DNA of 64,000 bases from Isoetes taiwanensis (taxonomy: Eukaryota; Streptophyta; Lycopodiopsida; Isoetales; Isoetaceae): NCBI GenBank assembly GCA_021234155.1, contig JAJEKV010000331.1, positions 1 through 64,000 of the forward strand. The letters run 5' to 3'. The notes beneath the pieces were generated by a model, which made no database searches, had not been told where the DNA came from, and was given only the letters and a program-made list of their open reading frames with translations. Positions 55,095 to 64,000 of this stretch are shown in pieces. A program made the translations under genes and the position numbers. How positions within the stretch are numbered: position 1 is the first letter of the stretch; each line of letters opens with the position of its first letter.

Positions 55095-55639
55095 ACTCAT
55101 TAGAGTCAATGCGGGAGAGTACCCGCTCACGCCATCCTATACCCTTCTTGAACCCCTAGGCTTGGTCTCTTTGGTTATGTTTTCTTTGTTCTTTGTTATG
55201 TTGTGTGTGAGTAAAACTTTAAAACTTCCATCGTATTCTACTTCCCTTTTGTACCAACCCATGTAACAATCAACTCGTCATTGTACTCAACTTGAAAAAA
55301 AATAAAATATTATTTTCTGTTTGTATACTTTTTTTGTCTCTATCAGCAAATGTATCTTAAAGGAATTGTACATTACTGTAAATCTGCTTATATATTTATG
55401 AATGCTCGCTATAGGCGCAGTGTAATGAACGCGCTTTTGGCAAACACCCTCCAACCCGAGGGTGACACCGAACAAGAATTGATGTTAATGAAAAAGGCAA
55501 CTTCGGTAATTATTGTGCCTATGTATTGCACACCAATCCACCGCGAACAAACCCGGTGAGGACGGACGGTAATTACCTCCCTCGACCATTGAGTCCACTG
55601 CACAATGACCATCTCCCCTAGCGCTAGCCCCTGCACTGC
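55095..55639. other. AT-rich leader between frame C and gag
   Basis: Contains GT/TTTG-rich sequence and several AATAAA-like words (about 55297-55305). No conserved frame. Confidence 0.4.
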
Positions 55640-56570
55640 ACCAAGGAGGCCTCATGCTAAAGCGCCACCGGTTCCTCTAAGGATAGCGCCACTTCCTCAC
55701 ACTCAACCACTTCGGTGTCTTCTGAGTCATCGCTATCAGTCAGTGACCATGCGAAGCGTAAGGATAAGGAATACCGTAAAACCGTTGATACAGCCATAAC
55801 TAGTATATGGAAGAACAGAAGCTAGCTTCGGTTTGATGGGAAATCCAGAGGCGGCTTGAATGCGTAATCCGGTTGGACGAGATGAAGGAATTTGGAAAAT
55901 CCTATGGAATGAGCGGAGAAGGACACAGAAAGGTTGCTACCACCAACCTTACCGAGCTGCCCGTATTTGGTGGAAGGGTTATGCCAGAGCTAAGCACCTG
56001 GACGGGAGCAGGTGCAAGTTCAAAAAGTTCGCTAAGGCTTTTAAATCGCATTATGTGCCCCGTGCGCACAAATGCCAACAGATCCAGACCTTTTACAGGT
56101 TAGAACAGAAGGGCATGTCCGTTCAGGCCTACACTGATGAATTCATGCGCTTGAGGTTGTATGTACTAGGAATGAATGAAAAGAGGGCAGTAGAGGGCTA
56201 CATTGAAGGGTTGGCCCCATCCATTAAATGCATGGTCAAGGCCATAGACCCAAAATCGAGCGTGAAGCGGAAGCTAAGGCGTTAAGCCTCGAGGAGGACA
56301 TGCCAAGAAACCGAAGATCGCGACCTGCTCCTTATTCGCGTACCACGGCCGTCCACACCTTACAAACCCCGCCAAGTCAGGGCCTTCCTGAGAACTCTTT
56401 ACGGCCGCCGGAGAAGAAAGTTACCTTTAGCACGCCGGATAAAGCGAGAACAATGCCGGTAAGGAAGTTGAGCCTCTTCTGATCCATTCCTAAAGAGGCG
56501 TGAGAACAGCTCCGCCGAGATAAGGCATGCTACAGGTGTATGAGGCCCGGACACTTCATGCAGAATTGCC
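55640..56570 (+). CDS. gag: Chromovirus gag (capsid and CCHC nucleocapsid), frameshifted
   Basis: A Ser/Thr-rich start is followed by RLDEMKEFGKSYGMS, then ARIWWKG, FKKFAKAFKSHYVP, FYRLEQKGMSVQAYTDEFMR, VEGYIEGLAPSIK and a zinc knuckle CYRCMRPGHFMQNC at 56528-56569 (C-x2-C-x4-H-x4-C). These are the standard Gag landmarks of plant Ty3 elements. Frame changes at about 55960, 56285 and 56510 split the copy. Gag would assemble the particle and bind element RNA. Confidence 0.88.
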
Positions 56571-57375
56571 CTTACGTCCACGCCAGACGCCCAACTTGCC
56601 ATGGCCGACTTTTGATTGGGAAGATCGAGTCCAATCTCTCTCTCACGGGGGCGAGGCTCCCGAGTACATTCACGGTGCATCTCATATTCTTGCCACTATA
56701 GAACCGGGCGCGCTTGAAAGTCACCCTCTGTTATTTCTACAATAGGCCAAGTAGGCAAGTAAGCCTTTCATAATTTTGATGGATACGGGTAGTACGATAA
56801 TTTTGCTTCCCTAGAATGGCCTGTATTACAAACTTTGAAACATTGAGATCCCGGCCTAAAGCCATTACGCTAGCCAGTGGTAAGATCAGACACACTCATG
56901 GCCGCCGCATTAACCTTAAAATGCAGTTGCCCGGTGCACCAGTTGCCTTGGGTGCCGAGTTAATGGACATTGGCAAATATGATCTTATTGTTGGTATGGA
57001 GTTTTTGGCATCTGCGAAGGCCAACATAGATTGCGAAAGCGAGAGGTTACCTTTCGCCGCTAATGGAGCAGCGTGACAATAAAAGGTGATCCATTCCACT
57101 CGCTATCCAGTCTATGTCAATCAAGCAGTTAGGAAAAGCTATACGCAGGGATGAACTCCTTTGCCTCATTACATTTGCCTCCATTGAGTCTGACACTAAG
57201 CAGAAGCAAGTAATAGACACCTTGCCACCAGACATTGCCACCCTTCTTCGAGAGTTTAGCGATCTTTTTCCAGATGAGATCGGAAGCTTCCTCCTTTCGG
57301 AGGGGTAGAATGTGAGATAGCTCTAGAACCAGGGCACTAAGCCTACCAGCAAGGCCCCGTGCGAATGAGTCCTCC
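56571..57375 (+). CDS. Chromovirus protease and start of RT linker
   Basis: [15 protein letters not shown] holds the retropepsin active site (catalytic Asp codon 56782-56784), followed by an in-frame stop. The rest of the domain is in a nearby frame: [32 protein letters not shown] and SAKANIDCE. Downstream [11 protein letters not shown] and the peptide ending RMSPPE are the usual linker into RT. Plus-strand homology stops at about 57375, in CCTCCGGAGG. Confidence 0.85.
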
Positions 57376-58003
57376 GGAGGCCAATCGCATCTTGCTTCAA
57401 TCTTGGCTGGATCAGTAGCAATTCCCTCTGCTGAAATAATATGCCCCAAATAGTCGATCTTCGGAGTGGCAAACTTGCATTTAGAGAACTTGGCGAAGAG
57501 CTGATGACGCCTTAGCTTCTGCAAAGCCAATCGAAGATGTTGTTCATGTTGCTGCAAGGTTTTACTATAGATGAGAATGTCGTCAAAGAAAACAACAACG
57601 AAGTCATCTAAGTATTGGCGGAAGATGTCATTCATCAACCGCATAAACGTTGCAGGGGCATTGGTCAATCCAAAAGGCATGACGATGAACTCATAATGGC
57701 CATATCTGGTGCGAAAAGCGGACTTATGAATGTCCTCCTCCTTTATCCTCATTTGATGGTACCCAGAGCGTAAATCAATCTTTGAAAAATATTTGGCTCC
57801 TTGTAGCTGGTCCATGAGATCATCTGCCCTAGGCAAAGCATAGCGATTCTTGATGGTATGGTTATTGAGCTGCCTATAATCAATACACATCCTTAAGGAG
57901 ACATCTTTCTTCTTGACAAAAAGAATAGGGCGCCAAATGATGAAACACTAGGCGAATAAAACCTAGGTTTAGTAACTCTTGAAGTTGTTTCTTAAGTTCA
58001 ATG
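57376..58003 (-). CDS. Chromovirus reverse transcriptase core, inverted relative to its element
   Basis: On the minus strand 58003-57376 encodes [67 protein letters not shown], the catalytic FFDD (about 57583-57594) and [10 protein letters not shown], ending CDWPPE. It is therefore the exact piece missing from the plus-strand pol between RMSPPE (57375) and [12 protein letters not shown] (58012). The catalytic residues are intact, so the inversion is recent or the block is well preserved. Left edge: the palindrome CCTCCGGAGG (57371-57380). Right edge: the dyad TTCAATGTTTGAA (57998-58010). Confidence 0.92.
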
Positions 58004-58011
58004 TTTGAAGT

Positions 58012-58570
58012 CCAGGAGTTTCTTGGGACTCGCAGGATATTATCGAAATTTGTTAAGGATTTTGCAACAATTGCCGCACCTCTTACTAATCTCACAAAGC
58101 ATGAGAAAGTGAAGGATTGGATGGAACATTGGAAAGCAAAAGTCCAAGTCGGCTTTTGAAACTCAAGGATGCTTTAACATCTGCACCGGTACTCACTTTG
58201 CCCGATCTCGAAAAGGATAAATCGGTGGCCACCGATGCTAGTAAGATAGCTACGGTGGCGTGCTAATGCGAGAGGGGAGAGTTGTTGCCACGATTCAAAG
58301 AAGATGAATGATGCGTAAATGCGATACCTACCCATGATCGAGGGCTGGCGGTTGTCCGCTCTCAGGTATTTGGAGACACTATCTTCTTGGTAGAAGATTT
58401 CAGCTAGATCTGGATCATCGAGTCTCAGATTATCTATCCACCCAGCCAAATCTCAATCTCCGCCGAGAAGATGGATGGAATTCCTCGAAGAATGACTTGA
58501 GATTGTATACAAGCCGGGGAAGCACAATGTGGTTCGCGGATGCTTTATCACATCATCCTTTGATAACCGA
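58012..58570 (+). pseudogene. Chromovirus RNase H, frameshifted
   Basis: [20 protein letters not shown] opens the RT-RNase H connection, followed by LKDALTSAPVLTLPDLEKD and ATDASK (first catalytic Asp). Later pieces correspond to the YKPGKHN and ADALS end of RNase H near 58510-58545. Stops and frame changes throughout. Confidence 0.8.
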
Positions 58571-58800
58571 ACCCATTGTAACGCCATTTCCACACTCACC
58601 GGCGAGTTTGGGAAGCGGATAGAACAGACCTCGGCCCACGATTCGAATTTTGTGATGTTTGGGGAGTCACGAGTAAAGAAGCACGCATGGATAAAAAAGA
58701 ACGTGAAGCTTTCGTTCATACAAGAAAGAGGGCGCGTTATCGGGTACGATATTTTAGAGCCATGTGAACGGCCCATAAGTCTTTTCTTTGTTTTTTTTTT
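58571..58800. other. Degenerate linker between RNase H and integrase
   Basis: Codon-like in places but without recognisable motifs; a T run at 58790-58802 precedes integrase. Confidence 0.4.
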
Positions 58801-59970
58801 TTAACTTATTATATCACAAGGATAAGTTGTGTGTTCCGAGACTTCGTGGGTGCGCAAGCTAATTCTCCATGACACACACAACAGCCCTATAGCGGGACAT
58901 GCGGGTTTTATGAAAACTTATTTTAAGATCCGCTCCAGCTATTTTTGGCCTTCGATGAAGAAGGATATTGCTGCCTTGTACATCAAGCAGATGTCAGGTA
59001 TGTCAACAAACCAAGGCTGAGCAATTAAGAACTCGGAGAGTTACAACCTTTGGATGTGCCTAACGCCAAGTGGGAAGTCATAACCATGGATTTCATTGTG
59101 GACCTTCCACGCACTCTCCGTGGATATGATGCATTAATGGCAAGTGGTCGACAAATTGTCAAAGATGGCTCACTTCCTCGCCATGTCGCACCACGGACAC
59201 CGCCTTCGACACCGCCTTGCTATTTGCAAAAGAAATTTTTCAGGTTGTTGCGGGATGCCGAGAGTAATTGTATCGACGAGGGATCCTAAGTTTGTAAGTG
59301 CATTCGGAAGGACTTCTTCGCCACCATCCGCACCAAGCTTGCCATGATGAGTACGCTTACCATCCTCGCAGACGGATGGTCGAATGTAACGTGTCAATCG
59401 GGATTATCGAAGATATGCTACGAAGCTATGTATGGAGTAAACAAATCACAATGGGCGGATTATATTTATCCGTAGAGTTCGTCTATAACGAAGACAAAGC
59501 AGGAGTCTTCAAGATGTCTCCCTTCATGATAAATTATGGCTATCAATGTCTTACTCGGACACATGGCATAACCCTGTTTCTAAAGTGGAGGTTTTCAACA
59601 ACTCCTTTTAGAAATGCACGAGGCCTTGGTGGAGGAAGTTCGTGGTTACTTATTGGCAAAGACGCTCGGTCGTCCGAAAAGAGTCTAGCGGATAAGCACC
59701 GAACCCCACGAGTCTTCAGGTGGCTTAATCCGGTTTGGCTTAAGATAAAAAGTAAAACAAGCCAAGCTTAAAATTGGTAATCAGAAGAAGTTGGCACCGA
59801 GATGGGTGGGCGGTTCAAGATTGCGAGAACGTGGGAGAACAAGCATATCGCTTAGACTTGCCGCCCGCTTTGAAGATCCACAAAGTCTTTCACGTGAGTC
59901 TTAGAAACAACACACCCCTGATCCAGAGGAGGTTTTGGATACACCAACCCTCCTAGAAATGATCAAGAGC
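58801..59970 (+). pseudogene. Chromovirus integrase, frameshifted
   Basis: The zinc-binding part reads HDTHNSPIAGHAGFMKTYF and SSYFWPSMKKDIAALY, with the Cys pair altered. The core shows TMDFIVDLPRT (first Asp, codon 59089-59091), MVDKLSKMAHF, IVSTRDPKFVSAF (second Asp, codon 59282-59284) and, in a third frame, MVECNVSIGIIEDMLRSYV (Glu). Then FKMSPFMINYGYQC, DKHRTPRVFRW and GEQAYRLDLPPALKIHKVFHVS, the conserved C-terminal end. At least five frame changes. The family catalyses insertion of element DNA. Confidence 0.88.
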
Positions 59971-59974
59971 AGTG

Positions 59975-60125
59975 GAAATAGTGCTCAAGCTCTTCTTGAT
60001 CGAGCTTACAAAACGGACGGAAGGACTCAAATGTTGCAATACTTGGTTAAGTGGAAGCACTTACCGCTTGAAGATGCTACGGGTGATGAAGATAGACCTT
60101 GAGAAGCACTATCCGGACTTCATGC
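59975..60125 (+). pseudogene. Chromodomain at the integrase C-terminus
   Basis: MLQYLVKWKHLPLEDAT (about 60031-60081) followed, out of frame, by IDLEKHYPDF matches the YLVKWKGLP-x-ExATWE ... FP core of a true chromodomain, including the aromatic Tyr and Trp that bind methylated histone tails. In chromoviruses this module is thought to target integration to heterochromatin through H3K9 methylation. One frame change lies within it. Confidence 0.85.
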
Positions 60126-60835
60126 GGGAATCTCAGGGCCGCACCATCAACGATGCTATCAACCCCGCTTCCGGCGGTAAGCTTGAAGGCTTGACTTCCC
60201 GAGAATCAGGTTCTAGAGGGGTAGATGCATCGTATCTTATAATAATAACCGATGATGAGATCACCTTGGTGTTCTCTAGGACGTGGTGTACTGTTGATGT
60301 TGACATGACCGCGCATTGTTTAAAAAGCATCTAGTGGCTAGACTGCGTTCATTTCGGCTATACGAGGAACTAAACCATTCCTTATGCCGCGATGAATTGC
60401 AAGCCATAGACATAATAGGTTCCCTTCTAGATACATTTTCTTTTATGTATAGGGGGTGGTCCCTTCAACCACAATCTAATTAAATTATTAATATACGGGT
60501 ATATTGACATGTGCAGGCCAGTGAGCAGATCGTCACCTGCCATGTATAGAGGGTTGCTGATGACCCAACCTTTCCCGTATTGGTTTTGTCTACATGTGTG
60601 ATTTTTGTTATCCATGATGTTTTAAATCGGACTTTGGTCCCCAATTCTCTTGATGATAAGTTGTATAACGCACTTTGGTGCTTGTACCTTGATATTTTCA
60701 ACTTTAATCTATTACTGTCCGAAATGCTATAATTTCAACGTATTCATGTTATATTCTTTTCCTTATTTTCTAATTCAGTTCTCTAAGTATATGTATCTGA
60801 TTAACTAACCCCAATGCTGAGGACATCATTATTTT
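60126..60835 (+). other. Element 3' untranslated region
   Basis: No conserved coding motif between the chromodomain and the polypurine tract; becomes AT-rich after 60430. Confidence 0.5.
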
Positions 60836-60848
60836 AAGGAGGGGAGAA
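60836..60848 (+). promoter_or_regulatory. Polypurine tract
   Basis: AAGGAGGGGAGAA immediately before the 3' LTR start TGTGACG at 60849 (with one intervening base difference from the canonical run). Confidence 0.8.
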
Positions 60849-62463
60849 TGTGACGTTCCACGTATTCATACGGTCTACGTCACGTATTTATACGGGACAC
60901 GTACAAATACACGCGCGCCAACCCCCCTAAGGGTACGCCACCATGGGGGCATGGGCTCTAAAAAGGATTAAATTAGCTAGGATTAAATTAGCTATGCTAA
61001 TTTAACACATTAAAGATAATAACCTATAACTTAGGAAATTAAGATTAAATAGGATTAATTAGGCTAATTACTGTTTGGGAAGGAGCCACCTGCACCAATC
61101 GATTGGGCAACGTGGGGGTTTCCAAGTTAGGCGGTCAACCTAACCCCTATCCCCGTGTGACTCCACCCGCCAAAGGAGGAGCGGAGCCTGAGCCATCATA
61201 CCCATCGAGAGCCACCATACCAAGTTCCTGTGAAGCAAAAGCGGAACCCTCAACTCCCAAGAGATGGAGGCACCCCATGGTAACGAGTCCAAGGAAATCA
61301 GGTAGGTGGCTAGGATGGCCGTGAATTCTCGATAACGCCCTATTGGGCCTTGGTTGAGTTCGTTTCTCTGTTCTCTTTGTGTTTCAATCATAGAAACTAA
61401 CCTTTGATTGTACAAGTAAGTTCTCTTTATATTGATTCGGGTTCTTACTCAAAGGAGGGATTGTTAGTTCTTTGTTTAATCTTACTCCCGAAATGGAGGG
61501 ATTACGGGGGTAGAGACCTCCGAACTGTATGGTCGTATGCTCCTAGATAGCATACTGTAGAGTCCCATTAATTGCGGCTGTGCACAAGAGCCCACCGGGT
61601 CCTAGATGCTATGGTGCGGCTTAGCACCGGACAAGGAACACGGTGGTGAAGTGGGGTGGGGTCTTGCACGAACATAAAAGGCTCCCCGAGACTCCTACAG
61701 GTGGGCTAGGCCTGATGGCCTGGCCACGAGGGCCGGGTATGGGTCGACACTCCACGGGTGTAGAGGTGTGACCGTATGGGGCACCTTGCACTTTGAGTAG
61801 ATTTAGGTGAGTAAATTGGGTGCGGATGCGGGGTCGCTGATGCGCACGTATTCTCTAGCTCACCCATGGAACCCTTTGTGATTACGGAGGGGACGCCTCC
61901 CCGACCTGCCTCATCGGACCAGCGCCATGAACACAGGTAGGCTCAGAGGGTGATACCTCGAGCTTGCGTCTCGAGGAGGCTATAGCGAAGCCATAGAATG
62001 AATTGACCCATCCGCAAAGTGTGCACGGGAGGGGCGGATGGAGTGGACAACCCTAGCCGATGTTCTATGCCCGCCAACGCCATGCCAAGACTCTGGCCCG
62101 GCTGATCTCTTGAGGCCCGGCCGTGGCCGATCCTCATTGGAGTGCGAGCCGGGTAGAACCGGGGTTTGGGCGTTTTCTTAGGTTTAGATGCATATTCTAT
62201 GCCAATGGTATTTGGATGGATCGCCACCCTTCGTGGTGGTTATTTATGTATAGTTGTCTTTGTGTGCTAACCCTTGTATTCATGCTTCCGGTAGGAGTCC
62301 CGTTGAAGGCGTGGGCCGAATGACCCCTTCGTGTCCTTCTTTTGGGCATCATTTCATAGATGGCCCGAAATAGACGGAGGGCCCTGCTCATGGTGAGATG
62401 ATTGCCATGGGAGGGAAAGTCCCGTGTGTATACAGTAGGGTCGATATATTCAGGAGCGTCACA
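60849..62463 (+). mobile_element. 3' LTR of the chromovirus
   Basis: Alignable with the 5' LTR throughout. Near its start it carries an extra 15-base copy of GATTAAATTAGCTAG (60966-60983) not present in the 5' LTR. Ends CGTCACA at 62457-62463, the reverse complement of its first seven bases. Numerous differences from the 5' LTR are small indels in GC-rich stretches. Confidence 0.88.
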
Positions 62464-62468
62464 CATAT
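62464..62468. repeat. Target-site duplication CATAT, right copy
   Basis: Matches 49303-49307; see left copy. Confidence 0.85.
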
Positions 62469-64000
62469 AATTCTTGAGTAGATGTTTACATGGTATTTGA
62501 CCTATGAATTGTTCGAGACGTGTTTATGTTGATCCATGCGCTAGATTCATGCAAAGCACATGCCAGAAGTAAGGTTCTTGCCCTTAATTATCCATGCTTG
62601 CATCATGTATTAATGTCATTTCCTTTCATTGCAGATTATGCACCCAAGATCCAGATATTCGTCCCACTCGCCTTGGTCTGTTTTTTTTTCTTTGCATGCT
62701 CTCTGAGTTGTAGAGTTATTTATACAGGGTTTATCTTTGTGCGTGAAATTTGTAAGTGGTTGTAACTCTTTTTAGGAGTTGTGAGATTGCAAAGCTCCAT
62801 TAAGAAACTTTACTTAAAGTACAGCCATGGAGCATTTAATAGAATTTTAAGCCCCTCTAAATTCCCTTAAACATAGTTGCAGCTATGATGCAGGGACAGA
62901 GGATGAGCCTGTCTTGGCGCACTTCGTGCCAGTCAAAAGGAAGACATCATCAAGAAAGTCAGCACACAATTGAATCTACCTCTGGTGCAAATAGGAATAG
63001 AGGTTACTAGAACTCTCCATGTTCCTCTACCTTCATTATGAGAAGCATGTGGTGGTCGAAACTTCAAGCTCATGCTTTCAAACTGTTCACTAGGTAAAAT
63101 TTTGCTTTGCTTGGATTATGAATCTACATGGTTCATGAGTGATGCTTGGCCAAGGTCTGTATTGTTTCTCTCAAGCAGTATTTATTTGGATGTCTTTCAG
63201 TCTTTTGTTTTAAAGGGCCTTAACTGGAATATATGGAATATTTTCATTATATTGTCAATTCATTTTGTCTGCTGCAGTACATATATTTCAAGGTCGGAGC
63301 GCCTTTGGAGCCTTCATTGACGTTTTGGGAGTACACTTGGACCTTCTGAGTGTTTTTCCTGGCAAGGTACATAGATCTGAGTGGGCTCTTTGTTTTAGAT
63401 TGGTTTCATTTAACGTAGGTAGCATAAAAATTGAAAATGGAAAGATTCTTAATATTCATTTGTATAGCTGCAGAAAGCCTTGCAGACATCATTGTTTATG
63501 TAGACATGTATATTCTTGGGTGTGTTAGATAAGGGTTTATAATTACATGGCCTAGGGTAGCATTTACAAATGAAACCTCCATTTCTTTGCATGGTGCCCG
63601 ATATTCTTTGAGACCTTCATTTCTTGCATGATAGTATGTGTGACTGACAAATGGACACTTCATTTTTGAGTTTTGAATGCCCACGATGCCCAAGGGCCTT
63701 CCAATATCACTTGAATCTATATGAGGGATTTAAATGTTGGGACTCTTTTGTCTCAATCAATTCCAAGCGGTGCTTTTGAAGATTCAATTCCAAGCAGGCA
63801 TCTGAAGATATCCCTTCTGTTGCAAATTTGACTCGGAGAAGTTTTTGTGCTGAGAGTTCCATCCAAATCTGAAGAATGTCAAGGCAACTATGTTTCTTGA
63901 TCTTTGTAGCCAACTATGTTTCTTGATCTTGCTGGATGTGTCCTTTGATTATTCTTTTGTCAAATTTATCCCATTCCCTGATCTTATTTCTTCACTAGAG
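62469..64000 (+). other. Host DNA with exon-like segments of an unrecognised gene
   Basis: After AGTTGCAG the plus strand at 62883-62973 reads GTEDEPVLAHFVPVKRK and stops at 62971-62973, an acidic-then-basic C-terminus resembling in style the last exon at 47.3 kb. Another exon-like piece, 63278-63366, lies between CTGCTGCAG and GGCAAG|GTACAT and reads FQGRSAFGAFIDVLGVHLDL. Neither matches a family I know. Together with T-rich intervening DNA they suggest that the 13-kb element sits within or beside a host transcription unit. Confidence 0.35.

Larger units (their letters stand above)
49308..62463 (+). mobile_element. 13.2-kb chromovirus (Ty3/gypsy) carrying extra genes including a histone H3-like domain
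   Basis: Order: 5' LTR, tRNA-Met primer site, accessory frame A with H3 domain, accessory frame B, accessory frame C, gag, protease, inverted RT block, RNase H, integrase, chromodomain, polypurine tract, 3' LTR. Matching LTR ends TGTGACG...CGTCACA and the CATAT target duplication show one insertion. Internal length is 9.9 kb, of which only about 4.5 kb (55.6-60.1 kb) is the standard gag-pol set. All coding parts have frameshifts, and the RT block is in the opposite orientation, so this copy cannot make a full polyprotein. LTR differences are mostly small indels. The accessory block is much more GC-rich than the host flanks. Confidence 0.9.

Overview
The window is nuclear DNA of a land plant and is mostly transposable elements. 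Evidence: chromodomain-type Ty3 (chromovirus) retrotransposons primed by initiator-Met tRNA, plant-type miniature LTR elements (TRIMs), foldback elements, a Helitron-like end, GT-AG introns and plant-like gene fragments (FCP1-type phosphatase, RING protein). I see no prokaryotic features, no complete tRNA or rRNA gene and no CRISPR. The species cannot be named from this sequence.

Layout. 1-18.7 kb: AT-rich intergenic DNA with small tandem duplications, an inverted-repeat cluster (6.14-6.33 kb), a frame-broken FCP1-like phosphatase copy (8.54-9.17 kb), a hexamer microsatellite (11.2 kb), a non-LTR retrotransposon tail (11.5-11.9 kb) and a Helitron-like 3' end (16.27 kb). 18.795-36.806 kb: an 18-kb nest bounded on both sides by the same ~150-bp TRIM LTR and flanked by the direct repeat CATAA. 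It holds TRIM copies, LTRs of one Ty3 family in both orientations, pieces of its pol gene and one nearly intact minus-strand pol. 36.8-49.3 kb: intergenic DNA with two foldback elements, a palindromic minisatellite (44.87-45.47 kb) and a multi-exon RING-finger gene interrupted by a stop (45.86-47.33 kb). 49.308-62.463 kb: a 13.2-kb chromovirus with two 1.6-kb LTRs, tRNA primer site, polypurine tract and the target duplication CATAT. 62.47-64 kb: host DNA resuming after the insertion, with exon-like pieces.

The most unusual object is the 13.2-kb chromovirus. In addition to gag, protease, RT, RNase H, integrase and a chromodomain, it carries about 4.7 kb of extra, GC-rich coding-like DNA between the primer site and gag. 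This includes an intron-like segment, a recognisable histone H3 fold domain and two unrecognised reading frames. Its RT segment lies inverted inside the otherwise plus-strand pol region.

Many elements carry small indels. Where near-identical copies can be compared, differences cluster at CAG/CTG words, and every copy of the tRNA-Met primer site is garbled at its CAG. That pattern suggests base-calling error at methylated CWG sites, so some 'broken' frames may be artefacts.
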